Shown here in pieces: positions 28,661 to 36,885 of a DNA stretch of 64,000 nt. The translations under genes and the position numbers were made by a program. Below the pieces are notes generated by a model, which saw nothing but the letters and a program-made list of their open reading frames with translations, made no database searches and was not told the DNA's origin. This DNA is from Roseovarius faecimaris (GTDB lineage: Bacteria > Pseudomonadota > Alphaproteobacteria > Rhodobacterales > Rhodobacteraceae): assembly GCF_009762325.1 (NCBI RefSeq), contig NZ_CP034348.1, forward strand, positions 1 to 64,000, in the 5' to 3' direction. Position 1 is the first letter of the stretch, and each line of letters begins with the position of its first letter.

Positions 28661-28678
28661 TTCACTTTTCCGACGGCA

Positions 28679-28709
28679 ATAAAAAGGGGCCCGCGCCATG
28701 GCGGACCCC
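28679..28709 (-). terminator. Rho-independent terminator of mscL
   Basis: Read on the minus strand, a GGGGtCCGC / GCGGgCCCC stem with a six-base loop is followed by TTTTTATT. It begins 21 bp after the mscL stop and may also end the convergent oxygenase gene. Confidence 0.8.
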
Positions 28710-28729
28710 ATCGAAACCTGCGGTTCAGC

Positions 28730-29146
28730 TTACTTTTTCAGCGCGTCGCGGATTTCCATCAGCAGATCTTTTTCGCTGGGGCCGGGATCTTCGGCGGGCG
28801 CTTCCACCTCTTCCTCGGCCTTTTTCATCCGGTTCACGGCCTTGACCAGTATGAACACCACCCAGGCGATGATCAGGAAATTGATGATCGCCATGATGAA
28901 CCGGCCATAGGCAAAGACCGCCGCTCCGGCCTCTTCGGCATCGGCCATCGACGCATATTCGCCACCATCCAGCACGGCATGCATGCCCGAGAAATCCACA
29001 CCTCCCATGAAGAGGCTGATGATCGGATTGATCAGATCGGCCACAAGGGAGCTGACGATCGCCGTGAAGGCGGCCCCGATGATGATACCAACGGCCATGT
29101 CCATGACATTGCCCTTGGCGATAAACTCTTTGAATTCGTTAAGCAT
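28730..29146 (-). CDS. mscL: Large-conductance mechanosensitive channel MscL
   Basis: A 138 aa inner-membrane channel that opens under membrane tension during osmotic downshock. The N-terminus [20 protein letters not shown] and the glycine-rich first membrane helix [16 protein letters not shown] are characteristic. The second helix lies at about 80-100 and a charged C-terminal helix follows. The periplasmic loop is of average size. AAAGGGACG precedes the ATG. It is a single gene convergent to the Rieske oxygenase gene. Confidence 0.97.
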   Translation of the reverse strand: MLNEFKEFIAKGNVMDMAVGIIIGAAFTAIVSSLVADLINPIISLFMGGVDFSGMHAVLDGGEYASMADAEEAGAAVFAYGRFIMAIINFLIIAWVVFILVKAVNRMKKAEEEVEAPAEDPGPSEKDLLMEIRDALKK

Positions 29147-29290
29147 TAAGACGTCCCTTTTCTGTTGCGCGTCCGGGCGGCGCAGCCCGTGTGTATTAGT
29201 ATGCCTCCTCTTTCAGAAAACCTGAAAAACTTTCATGGGAATGATGATGATTTTTCCCCATATTCCGCCGTATCGCCGAGTGGCCGCCGC

Positions 29291-30892
29291 TCAATCCTGA
29301 CGCATTTCAGCAGCGAGTTTCTCGGCCATCATGATGGTGGGCGCGTTGGTGTTACCACCGATCAACCGAGGCATGACGGAGGCGTCGATCACCCTGAGAC
29401 CATCTGTGCCATAGACCCGCGCCGATGGATCGACCACGGCCATATCGCCCTGCCCCATCGCGCAGGTGCCGACCGGATGATAGATCGTATCGGCCCGGGC
29501 GCGGATGTCGGCCTCAAGCGCGGTCTCACTGCCGTCATGCGGATAGAGCCTGCGCCCGCGCCAGGGATCGAGTGGCGGGGCCGCCATCAGATTGTCCAAC
29601 AGCCGCGCGCCACGTTTCAGGACAACCAAGTCACGCGGATCGCTGAGGAAGGCCGGGTCGATCAGCGGCGCCTTGCGCGGGTTGGCCGAGGCCAGCGTCA
29701 CCCGGCCCCGGCTATGCGGGCGTAGCATGCAGACATGGGCCGAATAGCCATAGCGGAAGTGCAGCCGCCGCATATGCCGGTCGACGATACCCACCACGAA
29801 ATGCAGTTGCAGATCCGGGCGGTCGAGCCCTGCGTCGGATCGGATGAAAGCCCCACCTTCGGCATAGGGCGAGGCGAAATGCCCCTGCCCTGTCTTGCGC
29901 CAGCGCCAGGCGGCCCGCCCGAGCTGAGCCAGCCCCTTGGGGTGCAGGGCCACAACGTCGTCGCGCCTGGATGTGTCGGTTAGGATATAGTCCAGATGAT
30001 CCTGCAGGTTCTCGCCCACACCGGGCAGGTTCACCACGGGTGTGATCCCATGCGCGCGCAGCTCGTCCGCGGGGCCGATCCCCGACAGTTTGAGCAGATG
30101 TGGCGATCCAAACGCGCCGCCCGAAACGATAACCTCGCGCCGGGCTTTGAGAGCGATCGAGCGGCGTCGGTGCCGGACCATCAGTCCCGTGGCACGCGTG
30201 CCGTCAAAGCTGATCCGCTCGGCACAGGCACGGGTCAGCACCGTCAGGTTGGGCCGGTGCAGAACGGGGTGCAGATAGGCCGCGGCCGCCGAACACCGCT
30301 CGCCCCGCTTTGGCCCGTCAAAGTACTGCGTGACCTGATAGAGGCCCGCGCCTTCCTGCCGTGGCCCGTTGAAATCCTCGTTCAACGGAATTTGCAAGGC
30401 TTGAGCTGCGTCGAGAAAAGCCTGTGAAATCCCGCGTGGTTTGGACTGATCGCCGACCTGGAGCGGCCCGTCCTGCCCATGCAGATCGTCCGCGCCGCGC
30501 ATGTTCCGTTCGGAGCGTTTGAACCAGGGCAGGACACTCTGCCAATCCCAGCCGTCACAGCCCATATCGGCCCATTCGTCATAGTCGCGCGGGTGGCCGC
30601 GCACATAGAGCATCGCGTTGATCGCGGAGGACCCGCCGAGCGCTTTGCCGCGCGGCTGAAACCCGCGCCGCCCGTTCAGGCCCGCTTGCGGAACCGTATG
30701 CAGCGCCCAGTTGTTGATCGGGGGAAGGCCTGGCACCATCGCGGCCACCATCCCCGGCGCGCGAATAAAGATGTCGCGCCCGGTGCCGCCAGCCTCGACG
30801 AGGCAAACCGACACACCGGGATCTTCGGAGAGCCGCGCAGCCAGCACGCAACCCGCCGAGCCACCGCCCACGATGATGTAGTCGAACTCCAT
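29291..30892 (-). CDS. GMC-family FAD oxidoreductase (choline dehydrogenase-like)
   Basis: A 533 aa flavoprotein of the glucose-methanol-choline family. The N-terminal dinucleotide motif YIIVGGGSAGCVLAARL, the GMC signature 1 around GKALGGSSAINAMLYVRG and the C-terminal YHPVGTCAMG with the catalytic His region match choline/alcohol dehydrogenases. The start at 30892 begins three residues before the nucleotide-binding strand; a GTG nine bases upstream is possible. Substrate is uncertain: choline, polyethylene glycol and other alcohols are all used by relatives, and no betaine-aldehyde dehydrogenase gene is adjacent. Confidence 0.92.
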   Translation of the reverse strand: MEFDYIIVGGGSAGCVLAARLSEDPGVSVCLVEAGGTGRDIFIRAPGMVAAMVPGLPPINNWALHTVPQAGLNGRRGFQPRGKALGGSSAINAMLYVRGHPRDYDEWADMGCDGWDWQSVLPWFKRSERNMRGADDLHGQDGPLQVGDQSKPRGISQAFLDAAQALQIPLNEDFNGPRQEGAGLYQVTQYFDGPKRGERCSAAAAYLHPVLHRPNLTVLTRACAERISFDGTRATGLMVRHRRRSIALKARREVIVSGGAFGSPHLLKLSGIGPADELRAHGITPVVNLPGVGENLQDHLDYILTDTSRRDDVVALHPKGLAQLGRAAWRWRKTGQGHFASPYAEGGAFIRSDAGLDRPDLQLHFVVGIVDRHMRRLHFRYGYSAHVCMLRPHSRGRVTLASANPRKAPLIDPAFLSDPRDLVVLKRGARLLDNLMAAPPLDPWRGRRLYPHDGSETALEADIRARADTIYHPVGTCAMGQGDMAVVDPSARVYGTDGLRVIDASVMPRLIGGNTNAPTIMMAEKLAAEMRQD

Positions 30893-30943
30893 GAGCCGCA
30901 CTCTATCGCCCTGTCGCCGCGACGCGCAAAGCGGAACGCTGCG

Positions 30944-31393
30944 TCAGCCCGGCAGAGTACCGTCAATCACATAACGCAGGATTTGCACCACTTCCTGAGG
31001 CGTGCGCGCCACGGCGTTGGCGGCGGCATCCACCTCTTTCAGCGGGTGGTCATGTTCGCGCCCGTGCAGGATGATCAGCGATTTTCCCAACGCCGCGGCA
31101 TAGCCTGCGTCAAAGGCGGCGTTCCATTGCTTGTATTCCGTGCCGAAACGCACGACGACCACATCGGCCTCTTCGATCCCCTTGCGGGTGCGGATGGCGT
31201 TGATCAGGGCGCCCTTGCGGTCATGCCAGAATTTGTTGTCCTCCGCGCCGAGAATGGCCACGCCGCAATCGTCGCTCGCCCCATGATCGGTGACCGGACC
31301 GGTGAAGATCACGCCGAGGTCTTGTGCGCCGGTTGTGATCTGTTCGCGCCAGTCAGTGTGGATTTCGCCGGAGAGATAGACATGCAGGGTCAT
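30944..31393 (-). CDS. YtoQ family protein
   Basis: A 149 aa cytoplasmic protein beginning MTLHVYLSGEIHTDWR, with VVVVRFGTEYKQWNAAFDAG near residue 85, matching the YtoQ family, which is distantly related to nucleoside 2-deoxyribosyltransferases. The biochemical role is not established. The start at 31393 is preceded by AAAAGGACC; a longer reading from 31450 adds 19 residues without support. It lies 51 bp upstream of the GMC oxidoreductase gene and could be cotranscribed with it. Confidence 0.85.
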   Translation of the reverse strand: MTLHVYLSGEIHTDWREQITTGAQDLGVIFTGPVTDHGASDDCGVAILGAEDNKFWHDRKGALINAIRTRKGIEEADVVVVRFGTEYKQWNAAFDAGYAAALGKSLIILHGREHDHPLKEVDAAANAVARTPQEVVQILRYVIDGTLPG

Positions 31394-31462
31394 GGTGTCG
31401 GGTCCTTTTGCTGTTGGCAGCAACCCTAATACAGGGGCGGGCAGGGGCAACCCCCTCGGCCT

Positions 31463-32101
31463 TTATACCCGCCGAGCGACGATGTAGCGGCTGGGTGGGT
31501 CGGCCGGGAAATTCCCGCTTTCGATGATCTCGAACCCGCGTGAGGTGATTATTCCCTCAAGCTCGTCAATGGAGAAGCGGCGCACAAAAGGCGCCTTGCC
31601 CAGCCATTGCAGAACGGGAATTGCCAAAAGCATCAGACGGATTTTCCAACTCATGCCGGGCTGTCCAAGGCACGGCGTCTTGGAGATGAAAAGCCCGCCC
31701 GGTTTTACCTGCTCGTGAACACGGGCTATGGCCTCTTCAGTATCGGGCACGAGGTGCCACAGGTTATGGGCCAGCACCACGTCATAGGGCCCACTTTCAG
31801 GCATCTGTCCCGAGGCGTCAGCAGTGACAAACCGGACATTCTCCACGCCTTGCGTCGCGGCTTTCTGTCGGGCGATGCCGATCATTTCCAGTGAGATGTC
31901 AGTGCCGGTGATATGGCCCAGAGACGGCGCCAGTTCGAGCGCGGTCGATCCGGTGCCACAGCCAAGCTCCAGAGCGGTGCTGTCCGGGGTGAGATAAGAG
32001 CGGGTGCGTTCGCGCGTGTAGGTATAGGCTTGCATGTCGCGGATGGGCGATTTGGCATAGCGGCTGGCGGCGCGATCCCAGAATTTTGCTGAAGGTGTCA
32101 T
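31463..32101 (-). CDS. Class I SAM-dependent methyltransferase
   Basis: A 212 aa cytoplasmic methyltransferase. Motif I is ALELGCGTGSTALELAP (about 51-67), motif II is around GTDISLEMIGIARQKA, and DVVLAHNLWHLVPD corresponds to motif IV, so the SAM site is intact. Start at 32101 is preceded by AAGGAG at good spacing. It is transcribed divergently from the LysR gene at 32187, a layout that often means control by that regulator. The UbiE/COQ5-like fold suggests a small-molecule acceptor, not identified here. Confidence 0.88.
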   Translation of the reverse strand: MTPSAKFWDRAASRYAKSPIRDMQAYTYTRERTRSYLTPDSTALELGCGTGSTALELAPSLGHITGTDISLEMIGIARQKAATQGVENVRFVTADASGQMPESGPYDVVLAHNLWHLVPDTEEAIARVHEQVKPGGLFISKTPCLGQPGMSWKIRLMLLAIPVLQWLGKAPFVRRFSIDELEGIITSRGFEIIESGNFPADPPSRYIVARRV

Positions 32102-32186
32102 TGGGTGTCTCCTTTTGCAGGTGACATATCTATGCAAAGATCGAAAAGAAATTGCCTAAATACGCAGTTTATCTATACGTATCTGT

Positions 32187-33074
32187 ATGAACAAACGCCC
32201 TGATAGCTTTGACTGGACCCAGGCCCGCGCCTTTCTCGCGACGGCGGAAGAAGGATCATTTTCAGCCGCGGCACGGCGGCTTAACCTGACGCAACCCACC
32301 CTGGGCCGCCAGGTCGCCGCATTGGAAGAGACGCTTGGCGTGCTTCTGTTCGAGCGTGTCGGCAAAAGCCTGATCCTGACCGATGCGGGCCGGGACATGC
32401 TCGACCATGTGCGCGCGATGGGAGATGCGGCGGATCGCATGGCGCTGATCGCTGTGGGGCGATCTCAGGGGATCGACGGGAAGGTGACGATCTCGGCGAG
32501 TGACATGATGTCGGCCTATGTTCTGCCGCCGGTTCTGCGGCTTCTGCGCCAGCGCGCTCCGAAGCTGCGCATTGAGGTGGTGGCAAGCAATGATATCAGC
32601 GACCTGATGCGCCGCGAGGCCGATATCGCCATTCGCCATGTCCGCCCCGAACAGCCCGAGCTGATCGCGCGGCTGATCCGCGAAGAACGCGCGCATTTCT
32701 ATGCGTCGCGCTCTTATCTTGAGGCGCGGGGCGTGCCCCGTGATCTGGCGGATCTTGCCAGTCATGACCTGATCAGTTTCGGCGATGTCGATCGCATGCT
32801 GGGCTATCTGCATGCGATCGACCTACCGGTGACGCCCGAGAATTTTCAGGTGGGGTCCGCCAATGGAACCGTCGCCTGGGAACTGGCGCGGCAGGGTTTG
32901 GGGCTGGCCCCGATGTCTGACCGCGTGGCGGCCGGTTTCCCTGATATGGAGCGGGTTCTGCCGGAGTTGGACCGGATGACCTTTCCAACCTGGCTGACCA
33001 CCCACCGCGAAGTACATCTGAGCCCCCGCATCCGCCTTGTCTTTGACATGCTGGCCGAAGAGCTGGCGCAGTAG
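32187..33074 (+). CDS. LysR-family transcriptional regulator
   Basis: A 295 aa regulator with an N-terminal winged helix-turn-helix (about 9-68; SFSAAARRLNLTQPTLGRQV is the DNA-binding part) and a C-terminal effector-binding domain. The linker and the DISDLMRREADIAIRH region are typical of this family. It is divergent from the methyltransferase gene with an 85-bp shared gap, which contains the short palindrome ATACGTAT at 32175-32182 just before its start. The ribosome site is weak, suggesting low expression. The effector is unknown. Confidence 0.93.
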   Translation: MNKRPDSFDWTQARAFLATAEEGSFSAAARRLNLTQPTLGRQVAALEETLGVLLFERVGKSLILTDAGRDMLDHVRAMGDAADRMALIAVGRSQGIDGKVTISASDMMSAYVLPPVLRLLRQRAPKLRIEVVASNDISDLMRREADIAIRHVRPEQPELIARLIREERAHFYASRSYLEARGVPRDLADLASHDLISFGDVDRMLGYLHAIDLPVTPENFQVGSANGTVAWELARQGLGLAPMSDRVAAGFPDMERVLPELDRMTFPTWLTTHREVHLSPRIRLVFDMLAEELAQ

Positions 33075-33081
33075 AACAAGC

Positions 33082-34050
33082 TCACAGCGCCAACCGCCAG
33101 AACAGCGGATCGGGGCGCCTGGCGAGCTTGCGCAAGATCCGGTTGCGGGCCAGGAAATGCGGCACGTCCCGAGTAGCTTCGAAACAGAAGCTGCGCGGCA
33201 GGGTCGTGTAGAGAGACCGCGGCGGGTGCCGACCATAGATATTCTTGAGCGCAGCCCCCGGCCCGGGCTGATGCAGGTACACGTCCCGACAGCCTAGTTC
33301 ATCACGCAGAAGCATGAGCACGGCGAGAAGCATCGCCTTTGGCCAAAGCCTGTCATAGCGGTCGCGCAGCTTTGCCTCGTAGGTCTGGCGCTGCTTCAGT
33401 TCCCGCGCACGGGGTGTGTGTTGGGCCATCACGTCGATGCGGCGGCGCAATATGCGCAACCAGTCGCTTTGCAGCTCTTCGATCAGTGCCGTGCCGGTGG
33501 CAAGGTCCACGTCAAGCCGTGCCCAGGCCAGGGTCGGGCAACCGCCCTGCCGCACGGGGTGCCATGCACATTCAAAATCTTTCCGGCTTTCGCGCGGCAG
33601 ATACTGCCCCATCAGTGCGGTGTGCTCCGAGGGAAAGCCCAGTTGCAGCACCAGATTGCCACCCTTGCGGCTGAGCTGGTTCCACTGCCAGTCGGCCCCT
33701 TCGCCCCAGCTAGACAGCGACAGGCGGAAATCGAGCCAATCGCCTCCATAAAGCTGTTCCAGAGCGGCCTCGGCGGCACGGCTCAACCCATCCCATGCCA
33801 TCGCCCGATCAGCATGAGCCAGCGCCAGCACATCGCGCTGCGCCAAAGCACCGCCCGTTGCCGCCGCCAATGGGCGCAACACGGGGCGCGTGAGCAGTTT
33901 CGCCGCCGAACCTTGCTTGAGCGCGGTCACGGTATCGTCGCCTGGCATCAGGTTGGCCAGAAGCCAGGCGCTTTCACGATCGGCGTAATAGGGGAAGGCC
34001 ATCTCGTCCGGCAGGCAATGCCGGATCAGGCCAATGTCTTCGGGTGTCAT
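33082..34050 (-). CDS. Conserved hypothetical protein, 322 aa
   Basis: I do not recognise this soluble protein. It has no signal peptide or membrane segment and is rich in Trp, Arg and Leu. A notable stretch is IEELQSDWLRILRRR near residue 195; ELQSDW-like motifs occur in some large polyvalent phage and conjugative proteins, but the rest does not look like one. The C-terminus is basic (RNRILRKLARRPD). It converges on the LysR gene with 7 bp between stops and is preceded by a possible short leader ORF. Base composition resembles its neighbours, so recent transfer is not indicated. Confidence 0.65.
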   Translation of the reverse strand: MTPEDIGLIRHCLPDEMAFPYYADRESAWLLANLMPGDDTVTALKQGSAAKLLTRPVLRPLAAATGGALAQRDVLALAHADRAMAWDGLSRAAEAALEQLYGGDWLDFRLSLSSWGEGADWQWNQLSRKGGNLVLQLGFPSEHTALMGQYLPRESRKDFECAWHPVRQGGCPTLAWARLDVDLATGTALIEELQSDWLRILRRRIDVMAQHTPRARELKQRQTYEAKLRDRYDRLWPKAMLLAVLMLLRDELGCRDVYLHQPGPGAALKNIYGRHPPRSLYTTLPRSFCFEATRDVPHFLARNRILRKLARRPDPLFWRLAL

Positions 34051-34097
34051 AAAGGGTCCACATCGGGCAGGGCCGCCCGGCGCAGACCGCGGGCAGC

Positions 34098-34151
34098 TTA
34101 ACGGGAGAGGGTGAAACGCCGCCTATACGGCGGTATCGGATGGATTTTCAT
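34098..34151 (-). CDS. Possible 17-aa leader peptide ORF
   Basis: On the minus strand a strong AAGGAG (34163-34158) stands 6 nt before an ATG that opens a 17-codon frame, MKIHPIPPYRRRFTLSR, ending in TAA; a second ATG one codon upstream is also possible. The peptide contains Pro-Pro-Tyr followed by three arginines, the kind of sequence that slows ribosomes. A GGCCC/GGGCC hairpin lies just before the ribosome site and another CCGCC/GGCGG hairpin lies inside the frame. The 322-aa gene starts 47 bp downstream. Whether it is translated is unknown. Confidence 0.35.
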   Translation of the reverse strand: MKIHPIPPYRRRFTLSR

Positions 34152-34163
34152 CATGTACTCCTT

Positions 34164-34262
34164 CGGCCCGAGAGGGCCGGTCGCTGAAGGGGGGTGCTTA
34201 AGAGCGCGGGCGATTCGGATCAACCCGGAGTGGCAGGGTGGCAGCAGATGCGTTTCATCTGC
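34164..34262 (-). other. Hairpins in the gap downstream of pheT
   Basis: The 275-bp gap 34051-34325 holds, besides the short ORF and the pheT terminator, two clean hairpins: CGGCCC/GGGCCG with a GAGA loop (34164-34179) and GCAGATG/CATCTGC with a CGTTT loop (34244-34262). They could belong to a 5' leader or a small RNA. No larger gene is visible. Confidence 0.35.
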
Positions 34263-34281
34263 ACCACAGCGCATGCAAAGG

Positions 34282-34302
34282 GCCCCGGATCACCTCCGGG
34301 GC
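34282..34302 (-). terminator. Terminator-like hairpin after pheT
   Basis: GCCCCGGA (minus strand, 34302-34295) pairs with TCCGGGGC (34289-34282) around a five-base loop, 24 bp after the pheT stop. The following CCTTTGC is a weak T-tract. Confidence 0.65.
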
Positions 34303-34325
34303 GCTGATGCTTTGTCAAACTTGGG

Positions 34326-36725
34326 TCAGCCGCGCAGAGTGCCGCCTGTGGCCTTGGTCACCTTCTCGACGATCTTGGCGCTGACGGCCTCGATATCGGC
34401 GTCCTTGAGCGTTGCCTCAGTCGGCTGCAGCCGCACGGTAATGGCAAGTGATTTCTTGCCTTCGCCAAGGCTGCCGCCGATGAATTCGTCAAACACGCGC
34501 ACGCTCTCGATCAGGGCCTTGTCGGCCCCGGCGGCAGCGTTGATCAGGGTCAGCGCCTCTATGCCTTCATCCACTACGAAGGCGAAATCGCGCTCCACTG
34601 CCTGCAGATCGTTCAGCGCGAGCGCGCCCCTGTTGGCGGTCTGGTTGCGCGGCAGGGGAATTTCCTGTGGGAAAAGGGTGAAGGCCATGGCAGGGCCTTT
34701 GACATCCATCTCGCGCAGCACCTTGGGGTGCAGCTCTCCGAAGATACCCAGCACCTTCTTCGGGCCAAGGCAGATCATGCCATGCCGTCCGGGGTGCCAC
34801 CACTCGCGCGCGCCGCGCAGGATCTGCACCTTGGCCGGTGCACCGAGCGCGGCCAGCACCGCCTCGGCATCGGCTTTCACGTCATAGACATCAACGGGCC
34901 GCGATCCGCCATGCACATCCTTCGGGCCGGTCCGGCCCACGAGAAGTCCGCAAAGTTGAACGTGCTGCTCTTCGGGTTCGCCACCGTGGAATGCGTGCCC
35001 CAGCTCGAAAAGCGCGAGGTCTATGAACCCGCGTGCCTGGTTGCGCGCCGCCGCCTGCAACAGGCCGGGCAGCAGGGCAGGGCGCATATGGCTCATTTCG
35101 CTGCTGATCGGGTTGGCAAGCATCGTCGCGTCATCGCCGCCGCCAAAAAGCGTGGCACTGGCGCGGTCGATAAAGCTGTAGGTCACGCATTCATTATACC
35201 CCAGCGCCGCCGCCGTGCGCCGCGCGATCTGCTCGCGCTTTTGCTGCGGCGACAGGATTGGCTTGGGCACCCCGTCGCCCATGCGCTTCATCGGGCGCCC
35301 CTGTAGCTTGGTCAGCGAGGCAATGCGCGCCACTTCCTCCACCAGGTCCGCCTGTCCCTGCACATCGGGCCGCCAGCTTGGCACATGGGCCATATTGCCC
35401 TCCATGCGGAAGCCAAGCGCGGTGAGTGTCTGGCGTTGCTCTGCCTCGGGAATGTCCATGCCCACAAGCGATTGCACACGCTTGGGATCAAGCGGATAGG
35501 CGCGAGAAACATCTGGCACTTCGCCCGCGACCACCACATCGGACGGCTCTCCGCCACACAGATCGAGGATCATCTGCGTGGCAAGCTCATGCCCGTCCAT
35601 GTTGAAGGCCGGATCAATGCCCCTCTCGTTGCGATAGCGGGCATCCGAGTTGATCTTGAGGGCGCGACCCGTATGGGCGATCTGGATATGGTCCCAGACA
35701 GCGGCCTCAAGAAACACATTGGTGGTCTCACTGGTACAGCCCGTAGCCAGCCCGCCCATGATCCCGGCAATACTTTCAATCCCCTCGTCATCCGAGATCA
35801 CGACCTGGCCCGCGCTGAACGTGTATTCCTTCTCATCCAGGCCGATCAGCGTCTCCCCGCCCTCGGCGCGATGCACCCGGAGGTTACCGTTCACCTTGTC
35901 GGCGTCAAAGACGTGCAGCGGGCGGTTGCGGTCGAAGGTGAAGAAATTGGTGATATCCACCAGCGCCGAAATGGGGCGCAGCCCGATGGCGCGCAGCCGC
36001 TGCTGAAGCCATTCGGGGGAGGGGCCGTTCTTGACCCCGCGAATAAGCCGCCCGGCAAAAACCTCGCAGCCGTTTTTGCGCGTATCTTCGTCTATCGTTA
36101 CGCTGATCGGGCAAGGGTACTGCCCCTCTACATGGGCCTCGGGCGCGGGCTTCATCCTGCCCAGGCCCCGTGCGGCCAGATCGAGCGCGATGCCGCGCAC
36201 GCCCAAAGCATCGGGACGGTTCGGCGTGATGGCGATCTCGATCACCGGATCGACCTTGACCGGATCATGCTCGGCCAGCCAGTCGACGAACCGCTCGCCC
36301 ACCTCGCCCGAAGGCAGCTCGATGATCCCGTCATGCTCGTCGCTGAGCTCCATCTCGCGTTCCGAGCACATCATGCCGTGGCTTTCCACGCCGCGGATCT
36401 TGCCCACCTGGATGGTCGTGTCGATGCCCGGGATATACATGCCCGGCTTGGCCACCACGACGGTGATCCCGGTCCGCGCATTGGGCGCGCCGCAAATGAT
36501 CTGTTTGGAGCCCTCATCGGTCAGGACCTGGCACACGCGCAGCCGGTCCGCATCCGGGTGCTGCTCGGCATGCGTGACCTTGCCGATGGTAAATTCTCCC
36601 AACCGCGCGGCAGGGTCCGAGACCTCTTCCACTTCCAATCCAAGATCGGTCAGCGCCTCGCAAATCTCATCGACGGAGGCTTCGGTTTCCAGGTGGTCTT
36701 TCAACCAGGACAGGGTGAATTTCAT
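34326..36725 (-). CDS. pheT: Phenylalanyl-tRNA synthetase beta subunit
   Basis: 799 aa, the full bacterial length. The N-terminus MKFTLSWLKDHLETEAS leads into the EMAP/OB-fold tRNA-binding domain (about 40-148), followed by the B3/B4 editing domain, B5, the catalytic-like core and the C-terminal FDX-ACB anticodon-binding domain ending VEKVTKATGGTLRG. It forms an alpha2-beta2 enzyme with PheS. Unusually, pheS lies about 1.8 kb upstream on the same strand, separated by a dimethylargininase-like gene, a BLUF gene and a small membrane-protein gene, and a long hairpin precedes pheT, so it may have its own promoter. Confidence 0.97.
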   Translation of the reverse strand: MKFTLSWLKDHLETEASVDEICEALTDLGLEVEEVSDPAARLGEFTIGKVTHAEQHPDADRLRVCQVLTDEGSKQIICGAPNARTGITVVVAKPGMYIPGIDTTIQVGKIRGVESHGMMCSEREMELSDEHDGIIELPSGEVGERFVDWLAEHDPVKVDPVIEIAITPNRPDALGVRGIALDLAARGLGRMKPAPEAHVEGQYPCPISVTIDEDTRKNGCEVFAGRLIRGVKNGPSPEWLQQRLRAIGLRPISALVDITNFFTFDRNRPLHVFDADKVNGNLRVHRAEGGETLIGLDEKEYTFSAGQVVISDDEGIESIAGIMGGLATGCTSETTNVFLEAAVWDHIQIAHTGRALKINSDARYRNERGIDPAFNMDGHELATQMILDLCGGEPSDVVVAGEVPDVSRAYPLDPKRVQSLVGMDIPEAEQRQTLTALGFRMEGNMAHVPSWRPDVQGQADLVEEVARIASLTKLQGRPMKRMGDGVPKPILSPQQKREQIARRTAAALGYNECVTYSFIDRASATLFGGGDDATMLANPISSEMSHMRPALLPGLLQAAARNQARGFIDLALFELGHAFHGGEPEEQHVQLCGLLVGRTGPKDVHGGSRPVDVYDVKADAEAVLAALGAPAKVQILRGAREWWHPGRHGMICLGPKKVLGIFGELHPKVLREMDVKGPAMAFTLFPQEIPLPRNQTANRGALALNDLQAVERDFAFVVDEGIEALTLINAAAGADKALIESVRVFDEFIGGSLGEGKKSLAITVRLQPTEATLKDADIEAVSAKIVEKVTKATGGTLRG

Positions 36726-36809
36726 CGGGTTCGTTCCCAGAGGTTCTCAACGTCCCTGCGGCTTTATCTCATAAGAGGCAAAGGGAAAACCCTGTTGGCA
36801 CCGGGGTAT

Positions 36810-36870
36810 GAGTATTTTTGGAACAATGAAAGCAAGGCGCGCGCCCTCTTTCATTGTTCTTCAAATACTC
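36810..36870 (-). terminator. Long imperfect inverted repeat between two genes
   Basis: Two 23-bp arms (36810-36832 and 36848-36870) match at 20 of 23 positions and enclose a 15-nt loop that contains GGCGCGCGCC. The arms begin GAGTATTT and end AACAATGAAAG. It lies 15 bp after the stop of the dimethylargininase-like gene and about 85 bp before pheT. It is probably a terminator and may belong to a dispersed palindromic family. Confidence 0.7.
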
Positions 36871-36885
36871 AAAATCAGACGGGTC

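Noticed and set aside
30479-31429. 316-codon plus-strand frame opposite the GMC oxidoreductase and YtoQ genes
   Set aside because: Spans two convincing minus-strand genes and shows no domain of its own.
34111-34887. 258-codon plus-strand frame overlapping the end of pheT
   Set aside because: Serine/arginine-rich low-complexity shadow of pheT with no ribosome site.
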